From contig JBJOIT010000009.1 in assembly GCA_046046915.1 (NCBI GenBank), positions 1 to 64,000 on the forward strand: DNA of 64,000 nucleotides, given 5' to 3'. The DNA comes from JBEEJZ01 sp046046915 (GTDB lineage: Bacteria > Pseudomonadota > Gammaproteobacteria > Burkholderiales > Burkholderiaceae_C). Position 1 is the stretch's first letter, and every line of letters begins with the position of its first letter. Under the pieces are notes generated by a model. It worked only from the letters and a program-made list of their open reading frames with translations, ran no database searches and had not been told where the DNA came from. A program made the position numbers and the translations under genes. Below are positions 23,530-32,640 of this stretch, piece after piece.

Positions 23530-25110
23530 TCAGGCCTCCGCAGAACGGCCTTTCATCGCAAAAATGCCTTGCGGGCGCTTCTGGATGAAGATGATGATGA
23601 GAACCAGAACGGCAATCTTGGCGAGCACAGCGCCAGTCCAGCCTTCCAGAAACTTGTTGAGCACGCCCAAGCCCAGGGCCGCGTACACGGTGCCGGCAAG
23701 CTGACCGACGCCGCCTAACACCACGACCATGAAGGAATCCACGATGTAGTTCTGGCCCAGATCCGGCCCCACATTGCCCACCTGACTCAGCGCGCAGCCG
23801 GCCAGGCCGGCAATGCCCGAACCCAAGGCAAAGGCATAGGTGTCGATGCGTGCCGTGTTGACGCCCATGCACGAGGCAGTGGGGCGGTTTTGGGTCACCG
23901 CACGGACAAACAGCCCCAAACGGGTGCGGCTGATCAGCCACGACACACCCAGCAACACGGCCAAGGCAAAGGCCACAATCACCAGCCGGTTGTAGGGCAA
24001 GGACAAATTGCCCAGCACCTGCACGCCGCCACTCATCCAGGAGGGGTTTTCCACACCCACGTTCTGAGCACCAAACACGGTGCGCACCAGCTGCATCAGC
24101 ACCAGACTGATGCCCCAGGTGGCCAGCAGGGTCTCGAGAGGACGGCCATACAAGAAACGCAGCACACTGCGCTCCATGGCTGCACCCATCAGTGCCGACG
24201 CCATAAAGGCCACGGGTATGGCCGCCAGCAGATACCAGTCAAAAGCGCCCGGCAGGTATTTTTGAAACAGGCCTTGCACCACATAGGTGGCGTAGGCACC
24301 AATCATCATGAGCTCACCGTGGGCCATGTTGATCACGCCCATCAGGCCGTATGTAATGGCCAGGCCCAGCGCCACCAGCAGCAGGATGGAGCCCAGACTG
24401 ATGCCACTGAAGATGGCCCCCAGCTTGTCACCCCAAGCCAACTCGGCCTCGACCTTTTTCAGGGCAGCCTCCAAGGCGGTTTTCACGTCGGCATCAGTCT
24501 CTTCGCTGATGCGGGCCAGCAAGACCGTCTTGCTGGTGGGCTGGCTGCTTTGCGCCAACAGGGCGGCAGCCTCCAGGCGCTTGGCCTTGTCCGGGCTGGC
24601 GAGCAGCAAGGAGCTGCGGATCAAACCCAGCTGGTCACGAATGGCCGGCACCTGCTCCGCAGCGTAGGCCTTGTCGATCAATGGCGTCAGGCTTTCATCG
24701 GCGCCACCTAAAAGGGTTTTGACGGCATCGGCGCGAACCTTGTCGTCCTTGGAGAAGAGTTTGAGCGATGCCAAAGCCGTGTCGATGGCGCCGCGCATGC
24801 GGTTGTTGTTGATGACGTCTTCGGCGTCGTCAGGCACGGGTACCTCGGCGCCACTCACCGGGTCAAAGCCCTTGCCGTCTTGCAGAACGTAAACCTGCTT
24901 GGCCGTGGTTTTGACGGCGTCGTCGCCCAGCGCCTGTATGAAGGCTGCTGTTTTGTCGTCTGCAGCCGCCAACGCCTTGTTCAGCGCCTCGATGCGAGTG
25001 TCGGCCTCGCCCACGGACATGCCACGGGCCTCGTCGGCGGTCAGCGCTGATGCCAGCGAGCCAGACAGCGCCAGAAGCATTGCCAGCAGACCTAAATAAA
25101 TTCGTTTCAT
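23530..25110 (-). CDS. urtB: Urea ABC transporter permease UrtB with extracytoplasmic N-terminal domain
   Basis: The LivH-like membrane subunit, 526 residues, much longer than LivH (about 300). Residues 1-22 form a signal peptide. Residues about 23-230 are a helical, charged domain, presumably periplasmic (ADEARGMSVGEADTRIEALN onwards). The membrane part starts near LGSILLLVALGLAITYGLMG and contains the family motif NMAHGELMMIGAY. Long UrtB proteins of this type are normal in proteobacteria, and the role of the extra domain is unknown. An intrinsic terminator separates it from urtA. Confidence 0.93.
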   Translation of the reverse strand: MKRIYLGLLAMLLALSGSLASALTADEARGMSVGEADTRIEALNKALAAADDKTAAFIQALGDDAVKTTAKQVYVLQDGKGFDPVSGAEVPVPDDAEDVINNNRMRGAIDTALASLKLFSKDDKVRADAVKTLLGGADESLTPLIDKAYAAEQVPAIRDQLGLIRSSLLLASPDKAKRLEAAALLAQSSQPTSKTVLLARISEETDADVKTALEAALKKVEAELAWGDKLGAIFSGISLGSILLLVALGLAITYGLMGVINMAHGELMMIGAYATYVVQGLFQKYLPGAFDWYLLAAIPVAFMASALMGAAMERSVLRFLYGRPLETLLATWGISLVLMQLVRTVFGAQNVGVENPSWMSGGVQVLGNLSLPYNRLVIVAFALAVLLGVSWLISRTRLGLFVRAVTQNRPTASCMGVNTARIDTYAFALGSGIAGLAGCALSQVGNVGPDLGQNYIVDSFMVVVLGGVGQLAGTVYAALGLGVLNKFLEGWTGAVLAKIAVLVLIIIFIQKRPQGIFAMKGRSAEA

Positions 25111-25129
25111 GTGGGGATCACATTTCCAT

Positions 25130-25160
25130 CAAAAAACGGCGGGGCGTGACACCCCGCCGT
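25130..25160 (-). terminator. Intercistronic terminator between urtA and urtB
   Basis: On the minus strand the perfect 9-bp arms ACGGCGGGG (25152-25160) and CCCCGCCGT (25136-25144) enclose a 7-base loop. A run of six T residues follows. It stands 47 bp after the urtA stop and 20 bp before urtB. It should cause partial termination, giving more UrtA than membrane subunits. Confidence 0.85.
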
Positions 25161-25207
25161 CCTGGACAGCCGCACCGCAGCGCGGCCGTCAATTCAGGAG
25201 AAGCAAA

Positions 25208-26482
25208 TTACTTCTTCGCGGGCTCGTCAGGCTTGCCTTCGTTGCCTTCCACGAACGGGCTCCATGGCTTGGCCTTCACAGGGCCTGGGGTCTTCCACAC
25301 CACATTGAACTGACCGTCGGCCTTGACTTCGCCGATGAACACCGACTTGTGCAAGTGGTGGTTTTTCTCATCCATCTTGGACACGATGCCGCTAGGAGCC
25401 TTGAAGGTTTGACCGGCCATGGCCTTGATCACGGCATCTACATCGGTGGTCTTGGCCTTCTCGACGGCCTGCTTCCACATGTTGATACCGATATACGTGG
25501 CTTCCATCGGATCGTTGGTCAAAGGCTTGTCCTTGTGACCGGCGATGTTCTTGGCCTTGGCGTAATCGGACCACTTCTTGATGAAAGCCGTGTTGTCGGC
25601 GTTCTTGATGCTCATGAAGTAGTTCCAGGCAGCCAGGTGGCCCACCAGCGGTTTGGTGTCCACGCCGCGCAGCTCTTCTTCACCCACCGAGAAAGCCACA
25701 ACTGGCACATCCTTGGCCTTCAGACCGGCGTTGCCCAGCTCTTTGTAGAAAGGCACGTTGGAGTCACCGTTGATGGTGGAAACCACAGCGGTCTTGCCAC
25801 CGGCGCTGAACTTCTTGATGTCAGCCACGATGGTTTGATAGTCGGAGTGACCAAACGGGGTGTACTTTTCGTCGATGTCAGACTCTTTCACGCCCTTGCT
25901 CTTGAGGTAGGCGCGCAAAATTTTGTTGGTCGTGCGGGGGTACACATAGTCAGTACCCAACAGAACCCAACGCTTGGCAGCGCCGCCGTCCTTGCTCATC
26001 AGGTAATCCACCGCAGGAATGGCCTGCTGGTTAGGTGCAGCACCGGTGTAGAACACGTTTTTGGAGAGCTCTTCACCTTCGTACTGAACGGGGTAGAACA
26101 GCAAGCCATTGAGTTCTTCAACCACCGGCAGCACAGACTTACGTGACACGGAAGTCCAGCAACCGAAGATGACTGCAACCTTGTCTTGCGTCAGCAGCTG
26201 CTTGGTCTTGTCGGCAAACAGGGGCCAGTTGGAAGCGGGGTCAACCACCACGGGCTCGAGCTTCTTGCCCAGCACGCCGCCTTTGGCATTGATCTCATCA
26301 ATGGCCATCAGCACGGTGTCTTTGAGGACGGTTTCAGAAATAGCCATTGTGCCCGACAGGCTGTGCAACACACCCACCTTGATGGTGTCGGCTGCCAATG
26401 CCTGAGAGGCCAAAGACAAAGTTCCAGCTGCCAGAGCGGCGGCAAAAGCGATGGTCTTGAGATGTCCGCGACGATTCATCAT
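25208..26482 (-). CDS. urtA: Urea ABC transporter substrate-binding protein UrtA
   Basis: The periplasmic receptor of the urea transporter, 424 residues, type I periplasmic-binding fold. A signal peptide with a possible twin-arginine start (NRRGHLK) ends near ASQALA-ADTIKVGVL. The conserved motifs LHSLSGTMAISE, FGCWTSVSRKSVLPVVEEL and YPVQYEGEE identify UrtA rather than an amino-acid receptor. Two adjacent ATG codons (26482 and 26479) share a GGAG upstream, so the first or the second could be used. A strong sigma-54 promoter match lies about 63 bp upstream, consistent with nitrogen-limitation control. Confidence 0.95.
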   Translation of the reverse strand: MMNRRGHLKTIAFAAALAAGTLSLASQALAADTIKVGVLHSLSGTMAISETVLKDTVLMAIDEINAKGGVLGKKLEPVVVDPASNWPLFADKTKQLLTQDKVAVIFGCWTSVSRKSVLPVVEELNGLLFYPVQYEGEELSKNVFYTGAAPNQQAIPAVDYLMSKDGGAAKRWVLLGTDYVYPRTTNKILRAYLKSKGVKESDIDEKYTPFGHSDYQTIVADIKKFSAGGKTAVVSTINGDSNVPFYKELGNAGLKAKDVPVVAFSVGEEELRGVDTKPLVGHLAAWNYFMSIKNADNTAFIKKWSDYAKAKNIAGHKDKPLTNDPMEATYIGINMWKQAVEKAKTTDVDAVIKAMAGQTFKAPSGIVSKMDEKNHHLHKSVFIGEVKADGQFNVVWKTPGPVKAKPWSPFVEGNEGKPDEPAKK

Positions 26483-26545
26483 GTTTCTCCAAAAAAACGA
26501 AAAGGTTGGAACGGCAGTTTGGGATAAACGGCTCGGAAGGGTCTA

Positions 26546-26561
26546 AGCAAGGGGTGTGCCA
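26546..26561 (-). promoter_or_regulatory. Sigma-54 (RpoN) promoter of the urt operon
   Basis: On the minus strand the bases read TGGCAC-ACCCC-TTGCT, an exact match to the -24/-12 consensus TGGCACNNNNNTTGCW, preceded by one more T. The -12 element is about 63 bp before the urtA start. Activation by NtrC under nitrogen limitation is the usual arrangement for urea uptake. Repeat R2 begins only 37 bp upstream of the -24 element, so any enhancer sites must be in or beyond R2. Confidence 0.82.
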
Positions 26562-26597
26562 AGGTGTGGTTTTCCTTGTTCAGGGTGAAGGCCGGGT

Positions 26598-27190
26598 TGC
26601 GCCCGGTAGCGGTGATGTCTTTGCTACTGCGTAGGGCGGAGACCGGGATGTCGCCCCGGTGGGCGAGCTGCTTTCTTTTGCTCGCCAAAAGAAAGTAGCC
26701 AAAGAAAAGGCGACCCAAGCGCCTGCGACCCCGCTGCCATGCAGCGGGGCACCCTGCGGTGCTCGATCCAGCCGGGTGGCGCGCAAACTCGCTGCGCTCA
26801 AACATGCGCGCCCCTTGATCCGGCTGGCTCTGCGCTCCTCGGCGCATTCGCCATGGGGCGATACCGGGAATTCAGGACTTCCTTGACTTCCGCTGCCCAA
26901 CCCCTTCTGGTTGCGCCGAGCAGGTTCCTGAGACGGGGATCAGAAGAACGCATGTCTGAGCGATAGCGAGTTTGCGTTCTTCCCCCGTTTCAGGAAGCAG
27001 CGCAGGCTGCCCCGAAGCCCAAGGCTTCGGGGTCGCAAACAGTGGGGTCGCCTTTCTTTTGCTTACTTCTTCTTTGGCGAAGCAAAGAAAAGTGAGGCGC
27101 TGCCGGGCGCCCCCGGCCTCTGGCCTTAGAAAGGCCACAGAAAGCAGCTCGCCCGCCGGGGCGAAAACCCGGCCTCCGCCCTCGAGCAAG
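26598..27190. repeat. R2: copy 2 of the palindromic intergenic repeat
   Basis: A nearly full-length copy of about 590 bp filling most of the 718-bp gap between urtA and the indolepyruvate oxidoreductase gene. The left arm begins with GCTACTGCGTAGGGCGGAG (26623 onward). The right arm contains GCAGCTCGCCCGCCGGGGCG, the inverse of the left-arm CGCCCCGGTGGGCGAGCTGC with one difference. Its extreme right end is degenerate. By eye it is more than 90% identical to R3. Further nested complementary blocks run to the centre (near 26880), including AACTCGCTGCGCTCAAACATGCG against CGCATGTCTGAGCG...AGCGAGTTTGCG. Frames through it are treated as non-coding. The remainder of the gap holds the urt promoter. 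Confidence 0.88.
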
Positions 27191-27200
27191 GGCAAAAACC

Positions 27201-30200
27201 TCACCCCCTCCAAACTCCCATCAACTCATCCCACCGCACCCTGACAGCCGCCAGGTACCGCGCCTTCACATGCCCATAGCCCTTGATGCCCTCGGGCAAA
27301 CGGGCGATGGCCAGGGCCTGGGGGTGGCGCTCAAGGGTCAGGCTGGTCAGCAATTCATCCACGCCCGCCCGGTACTCTTGAATGAGTGCTCGCTCGGTGC
27401 GGCGCTCGGTGGTGTAGCCAAAGGGATCCAAAGACGTGCCACGCAGACCTTTCAGGCGGGCCAGCAGGCGAAAGACCTGGCCCATGGCGGGGCCGAAGCT
27501 TTGCTTGATGAGTTCACCGCGCTCGTTCTTGCGCGCCAGCAGCGGCGGCGCCAGGTGGTAGTGCAGGCGGACATCGCCTTCAAACTGAGCCTGGATGCCA
27601 CTCAAAAAGCCTGGATCGGTGTGCAGGCGGGCCACCTCATACTCGTCCTTGTAGGCCATCAGCTTGAACAGGTTGCGCGCAACCGCCTCGGTGAGCGACA
27701 GGCGCTGCGCCGGATGCCCAGCCTCGGCGCACAAGGCCGACTCAGCCGCCTGAACTCGCTCAACCACGGCCTGGTAAGACTGTGCATAGGATGCGTTCTG
27801 GTAACTGGTCAAAAACTCGACCCGGCCGCTGATCAGCGACTGCAGCGACTCGCGGGGTTTGAAGTGCAGGGTTTGGGCAGGCGCCAACAAGCGCTGCACC
27901 GCCCCAGGCTCATGCGCAGCGCGGCGACCCCACTCGAAGGCAGCCTGATTCTTCTCTACCGCCACGGCATTCAGAACCATGGCTTGCAACAAGGCCTCCC
28001 GGCTGATCGGTAGCCACCCCTTTTGCCAGGCAAAACCCAGCAGCATGGGGTTGGCATACAGGCTGTCGCCCATCAGAGCCAGGGCGGCAGCGTCGGCGTC
28101 AAAGGTTGCCATTTGGGCCGGCTCGGTGGCGGCAATGTCGGCCAGACACTGCTCTGCCGGATTTCGCCAGTCGGGTTGATGCACAAAAGCTGCCGTGGGG
28201 GCGCTGTGGGTGTTGAGCGCCACCCGAGTAAGACCGCCCCGGATGCGCATCAAGGTCTCTTTGCCGGCCGCCACAATGGGGTCGCAACCCAGCACCAAGT
28301 CGGCCCCGGCCGTGCCCACGCGCGTGGTCAGGATGTCGTCCTGACGCGCGGCGATGAGGATGTGGCTCCAGGTGGCGCCTCCCTTCTGGGCCAGGCCGGC
28401 GGCATCTTGCGTGACGATGCCCTTGCCCTCCAGGTGCGCCGCCATGCCGAGCAACTGGCCCAGGGTGATGACCCCCGTGCCGCCCACGCCCGCCACCACC
28501 ACGCCCCAGACACCGGCTGCGTGGTGACCAAGCATTGGGAGCACCGGTTCTGGCAGGGCAGTCAGCCCGTCCACAGCCGGCCCGGTGCGGGTGGCAGACT
28601 TCTTTTTGAGCGTGCCGCCCTCCACAGTGACGAAGCTGGGGCAAAAGCCCTTCACACAGCTGTAGTCCTTGTTGCAACTGCTCTGGTTGATGGTGCGCTT
28701 GCGGCCAAATTCGGTCTCCAGCGGCTCCACGCTGAGGCAGTTGCTCTGCTCGCCGCAATCGCCGCAGCCTTCGCATACCAGGGGGTTGATCACCATGCGC
28801 TTGGCCGGGTCGGCCAGGGTGCCGCGCTTGCGGCGACGGCGTTTTTCGGTGGCGCAGGTCTGGTCGTAAATGATGACCGTGGTGCCCTGCAGCTCACGGA
28901 ATTCGCGCTGGATGCGATCCTGCTCATCGCGGTGCTCGATCACGATGCCCTCAGGGATGCCCTGCACGTCCTGGTACTTGTCGGGCTCATCGGTCACGAT
29001 GGTGATCTTTGCGGCGCCCTCGGCCCGCATGCTCTGGGCGATCTGAACCACGCTGTGGCCGGATGCCGCCATGCCGCCCGCCGCTCCCGGCCTTTCGCCC
29101 ACCGGCTGACCGCCCGTCATGGCCACGGCGTCGTTGTACAAAATCTTGTAGGTGATGTTCACGCCCGCGGCAATGCTTTGGCGTATGGCCAGGATGCCAC
29201 TGTGAAAGTAGGTGCCATCGCCCAGGTTGGCAAACATGTGCTTGTCGTGGCTGAAGGGCTGTTGCCCCACCCATGGCACACCTTCGCCGCCCATCTGCGT
29301 GAAGCCCTCGGTGGCGCGGTCCATCCAGATCGTCATGAAATGGCAGCCGATGCCGGCCATGGCGCGGGAGCCCTCGGGCACGCGGGTGCTGGTGTTGTGC
29401 GGGCAGCCCGAGCAAAACCAGGGTTGGCGCACGGCGGCGGGGCCACTGCGCAGCGCCAGCTTGTACATGGCTTCGTCCTTGGCGTCCAGCACGGCCAGAT
29501 GGGCGCGCATCCGGGCCGCCACGTCCTCACTCACGCCAAGTTTGAACAGGCGCTGGGCCACAGCGCGGGCAATGAGGGCGGGCGACAGGTCGGCGTTGGC
29601 CCGCAACAGGGTGTTGGCACTCGGGCTGGCCATGGACCACTCGCCGCCGCTGCCATAGTGGGTGCCGGCGGCATCGACCTCGTTGAATTTGCCCAGCACG
29701 GTGGGGCGCACATCGGCGCGCCAGTTGTACAGCTCCTCCTTGAGCTGGTATTCAATGACCTGGCGCTTTTCTTCGACCACTAATATTTCCTGCAGGCCAG
29801 TGGCAAATTCACGGGTGAGCTGCGCTTCCAAAGGCCACACCACTGCCACCTTGTGCAGTCGCACGCCCACGGCGCGGCAGGTGGCCTCATCCAGCCCCAG
29901 GTCATGAAGGGCCTGGCGGGTATCGTTGTAAGCCTTGCCACTGGCAATCAAACCGAAACGGTCATGGGGCCCCTCGATCACATTGTGGTTGAGGCGGTTG
30001 GCGCGGATGTAGGCCAGCGCGGCATACCACTTGTGGTCAAACAGGCGGGCCTCCTGCTCCAGGGCGGCATCGGGCCAGCGGATGTGCAAGCCGCCCGGCG
30101 GCATGACAAAGTCAGTGGGCATCACGATCTGCACCCGGTCGGGGTCGATCATGGCCGTGGCACTCGACTCCACGATCTCCTGTATGGTCTTCATGCCGGC

Positions 30201-30824
30201 CCACACCCCGGCGTAGCGGCTCAGGGCAAAGGCGTGCAGACCCAGGTCCAGAATGTCCTGCACGCTCGCCGGAAAAAACACGGGCGTGCCGCAGGCCTTG
30301 AAGATGTGGTCGCTCTGGTGCGCGGCCGTGCTGCTTTTGGCCACATGGTCGTCACCCGCCACCGCAATCACCCCGCCCCAGGGCGTGGTGCCTGCCATGT
30401 TGGCGTGCTTGAACACATCGCTGCAACGGTCCACACCTGGGCCTTTGCCGTACCAGATGCCAAACACACCATCAAAGCGGTTGCTGCCCGGTGGTGCAAA
30501 GCCCAGCTGCTGGGTGCCCCACAAGGCGGTGGCCGCCAGCTCCTCGTTGACGCCCGGCTGAAACACGATGTGCTGGGCCTGTAGGTGTTTTTTTGCCTGC
30601 CACAAGGCCTGGTCGTAAGTGCCCAGCGGTGAGCCACGATAGCCGCTGATGAAGCCGGCCGTGTTTTTGCCCTGGCGCGCATCGCGCAAGCGTTGCAATA
30701 GCGGCAGCTTGACCAGCGCTTGCACGCCGCTCATGAAGGCCGGACCCAAGTCCAGCGTGTATTTGTCGTCCAGCGACACCGACCTCAAGGCGGCTTGCAG
30801 GGCTGGGGAGTGTGGCGCGTTCAT
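27201..30824 (-). CDS. Indolepyruvate:ferredoxin oxidoreductase family protein (fused subunits)
   Basis: A 1,207-residue fused 2-oxoacid:acceptor oxidoreductase. It joins an N-terminal pyrimidine domain (SLDDKYTLDLGP; GYRGSPLGTYD), a TPP-binding domain (IGCHFMTIWMDR; NLGDGTYFHSG), a cysteine-rich iron-sulfur segment (VCEGCGDCGEQSNC; SSCNKDYSCVKGFCPSF) and a C-terminal gamma domain (GVGGTGVITLGQLLG). It would decarboxylate arylpyruvates or related 2-oxoacids to acyl-CoA, passing electrons to a low-potential acceptor. Aerobic proteobacteria carry this IorA-IorB-type fusion, probably for aromatic amino-acid breakdown. The ATG at 30824 is chosen over upstream codons because homology begins right after it. 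It is divergent from the SulP gene. Confidence 0.9.
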   Translation of the reverse strand: MNAPHSPALQAALRSVSLDDKYTLDLGPAFMSGVQALVKLPLLQRLRDARQGKNTAGFISGYRGSPLGTYDQALWQAKKHLQAQHIVFQPGVNEELAATALWGTQQLGFAPPGSNRFDGVFGIWYGKGPGVDRCSDVFKHANMAGTTPWGGVIAVAGDDHVAKSSTAAHQSDHIFKACGTPVFFPASVQDILDLGLHAFALSRYAGVWAGMKTIQEIVESSATAMIDPDRVQIVMPTDFVMPPGGLHIRWPDAALEQEARLFDHKWYAALAYIRANRLNHNVIEGPHDRFGLIASGKAYNDTRQALHDLGLDEATCRAVGVRLHKVAVVWPLEAQLTREFATGLQEILVVEEKRQVIEYQLKEELYNWRADVRPTVLGKFNEVDAAGTHYGSGGEWSMASPSANTLLRANADLSPALIARAVAQRLFKLGVSEDVAARMRAHLAVLDAKDEAMYKLALRSGPAAVRQPWFCSGCPHNTSTRVPEGSRAMAGIGCHFMTIWMDRATEGFTQMGGEGVPWVGQQPFSHDKHMFANLGDGTYFHSGILAIRQSIAAGVNITYKILYNDAVAMTGGQPVGERPGAAGGMAASGHSVVQIAQSMRAEGAAKITIVTDEPDKYQDVQGIPEGIVIEHRDEQDRIQREFRELQGTTVIIYDQTCATEKRRRRKRGTLADPAKRMVINPLVCEGCGDCGEQSNCLSVEPLETEFGRKRTINQSSCNKDYSCVKGFCPSFVTVEGGTLKKKSATRTGPAVDGLTALPEPVLPMLGHHAAGVWGVVVAGVGGTGVITLGQLLGMAAHLEGKGIVTQDAAGLAQKGGATWSHILIAARQDDILTTRVGTAGADLVLGCDPIVAAGKETLMRIRGGLTRVALNTHSAPTAAFVHQPDWRNPAEQCLADIAATEPAQMATFDADAAALALMGDSLYANPMLLGFAWQKGWLPISREALLQAMVLNAVAVEKNQAAFEWGRRAAHEPGAVQRLLAPAQTLHFKPRESLQSLISGRVEFLTSYQNASYAQSYQAVVERVQAAESALCAEAGHPAQRLSLTEAVARNLFKLMAYKDEYEVARLHTDPGFLSGIQAQFEGDVRLHYHLAPPLLARKNERGELIKQSFGPAMGQVFRLLARLKGLRGTSLDPFGYTTERRTERALIQEYRAGVDELLTSLTLERHPQALAIARLPEGIKGYGHVKARYLAAVRVRWDELMGVWRG

Positions 30825-30932
30825 GGTGCTGGGTCTCTTTGGTGTAGGCGACATCGACGTCAGCCATTGTGCGGACTCCTGCTCAGGCCCACAAGCCCGG
30901 CGTGGCACGATATCGCTTTACCATGCACGGCC

Positions 30933-32618
30933 ATGATGCATTTGCACAGACTGCTCCCTTTCCTGAACTGGCCCCGGCCCACCGCTGCCTTGCTGCGCTC
31001 CGAGGCCATGGCCGGCCTGGCTGTGGGACTGATGGTGATTCCCCAGGGTGTGGCTTACGCCGCCTTGGCGGGCATGCCCCTGGTGACCGGCATTTATGCC
31101 TCGCTACTGCCCGCCCTGGTGGCAGTGCTGTTCAGCGCTTCCACCCGGCTGTCGGTCGGGCCCACGGCCCTGACTTGTCTGTTGGTGAGCGCCTCCCTCA
31201 GCGGGCTGGCCACGCCCGGCAGTGCGCAGTGGGTGACCTTGGCGGTCTGGCTGTCGCTGCTGTCGGGTCTGCTGCAAGTGGCGCTGGGGTTCATGCGCTT
31301 TGGCTGGTTGCTCAATCTGGTCAACGCCCCGGTGCTGCTGGCCTTTACCCAAGGGGCGGCGGTGCTCATTCTGTTGTCTCAGTCGCGAGATTTGCTGGGC
31401 ATCTCTTTGGGTTGGCAAGCCTGGCTGCAAGCGCCGCAGCTGCACCTGCCATCGATGGCGTTTGGTCTGGGCAGCCTGGCGATGTTGATGTTGGCCCGCC
31501 GTCTGCGCCCCACATTTCCGTCGGTGCTGGTGGTCGTGGTCGTGAGTGCGGGCCTGTCGTTTGCACTAGGCTTTGAGGACAGCGGTGGCCAAGTGGTGGG
31601 CAGTCTGCCTCAGGGCCTGCCGGCCTTGTCCCTCCCCGGTCTGCCCGACTTGGCCACCCTTGAGCAGCTGGTGCTGCCCACGCTGGTGATCACCCTGGTG
31701 AGCTTTCTGGAGACGGCCTCCAGCGCCAAGGTTGACAACGAGCGCCAGGGTGCCCGCTGGGATCAGGATCAGGACCTCATCGGCCAGGGGCTGGGCAAGC
31801 TGGCGGCCGGTTTGAGCGGTGCTTTCCCCACCAGCTCGTCGTTCTCGCGCTCGGCACTCAATCTGTACGCGGGAGCCCGCACCGGTTGGGCCACGGTGTT
31901 CTCGGTCGTGGTGGTGTTGATAGCCCTGCTTCTGTTCACCCCCGTGGTGCGCCATGTGCCGCAAGCGGTGCTGGCGGCCATCGTGGTGGTCGCTGTGTTT
32001 GGCCTGGTCAAGCCGCGCGAATTCGTGCGCCTGTGGCGCATCTCACCCGTAGAAGCTACAACCGCCGGCGTGACCTTCGCCGTGACGCTGTTGGCCGCGC
32101 CGCGCCTGTACTGGGGCGTTCTGGCAGGCGTGCTGATGGCCCTGAGTCACTTTTTGTACCAACGTCTACACCCACGCATCATTGAAGTAGGCCTGCACGC
32201 CGATGGCAGCCTGCGTGACCGTCATTTGTGGCATTTGCCACCTTTGGCACCACACACCTACGCCCTGCGCATGGATGCGGCCCTGGACTTTGCCGCTGCC
32301 GCCACGTTTGAGCGCAGCATCGTCGAACACCTGGCTGCGCAGCCCGACACCCGGCATGTCTGCGTGTTTGCGCAGGCCATCAACCGCATCGATGCCACCG
32401 GCGTGGACACGCTCACTAAACTGGCACGGCAGCTGCACCAACGCGAGATCACATTGCATATCAGCGGCATGAAGCTGCCGGTAGAACAGGTGCTGCTGCG
32501 CAGTGGCGACTTCGTCCCCGGGCCACTGCTGGCGCTGTACCGCACCGAATCTGAAGCCCTAGCCGCCTTGGCCAAGCTGGTGGAACTGCCCGCCGACATG
32601 GCCGGCATGGCCATCTGA
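30933..32618 (+). CDS. SulP-family (SLC26) anion transporter with STAS domain
   Basis: A 561-residue SulP protein. It has about 12-14 helices, with the family motif MVIPQGVAYAALAGMPLVTGIYASLLPALV at residues 35-65, the FTQGAAVLI and ETASSAKVDNERQGARWDQDQ segments, and a C-terminal STAS domain from about residue 445 (YALRMDAALDFAAAATFERS; CVFAQAINRIDATGVD). SulP proteins carry sulfate, bicarbonate, C4-dicarboxylates or other anions; sequence does not decide which. The ATG at 30933 is chosen, with ATG at 30936 as alternative; the longer open frame overlaps the divergent gene. A class III cyclase gene starts 22 bp downstream, so the two are probably co-transcribed. Confidence 0.9.
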   Translation: MMHLHRLLPFLNWPRPTAALLRSEAMAGLAVGLMVIPQGVAYAALAGMPLVTGIYASLLPALVAVLFSASTRLSVGPTALTCLLVSASLSGLATPGSAQWVTLAVWLSLLSGLLQVALGFMRFGWLLNLVNAPVLLAFTQGAAVLILLSQSRDLLGISLGWQAWLQAPQLHLPSMAFGLGSLAMLMLARRLRPTFPSVLVVVVVSAGLSFALGFEDSGGQVVGSLPQGLPALSLPGLPDLATLEQLVLPTLVITLVSFLETASSAKVDNERQGARWDQDQDLIGQGLGKLAAGLSGAFPTSSSFSRSALNLYAGARTGWATVFSVVVVLIALLLFTPVVRHVPQAVLAAIVVVAVFGLVKPREFVRLWRISPVEATTAGVTFAVTLLAAPRLYWGVLAGVLMALSHFLYQRLHPRIIEVGLHADGSLRDRHLWHLPPLAPHTYALRMDAALDFAAAATFERSIVEHLAAQPDTRHVCVFAQAINRIDATGVDTLTKLARQLHQREITLHISGMKLPVEQVLLRSGDFVPGPLLALYRTESEALAALAKLVELPADMAGMAI

Positions 32619-32640
32619 TGCGTCCCACGCCACCCAAGAC

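Noticed and set aside
26745..26765. GCACCCTGCGGTGC palindrome in R2, resembling an NtrC enhancer upstream of the urt promoter
   Set aside because: The spacer is one base shorter than the NtrC consensus, and the same palindrome is present in R1 and R3, which are not near sigma-54 promoters.
26479..27244. Recurring short open frames in R1, R2 and R3 (for example those ending LARRGDIPASALRSS)
   Set aside because: They recur only because the DNA repeats. They occur on both strands and in several frames, are Arg/Ser/Pro-rich and lack start signals. Seen as spurious despite repeated occurrence.
28023..29783. A 586-residue plus-strand open frame opposite the indolepyruvate oxidoreductase gene
   Set aside because: Its sequence is the mirror of strong codon bias in the real gene; rich in His, Ala and Gly without domains.
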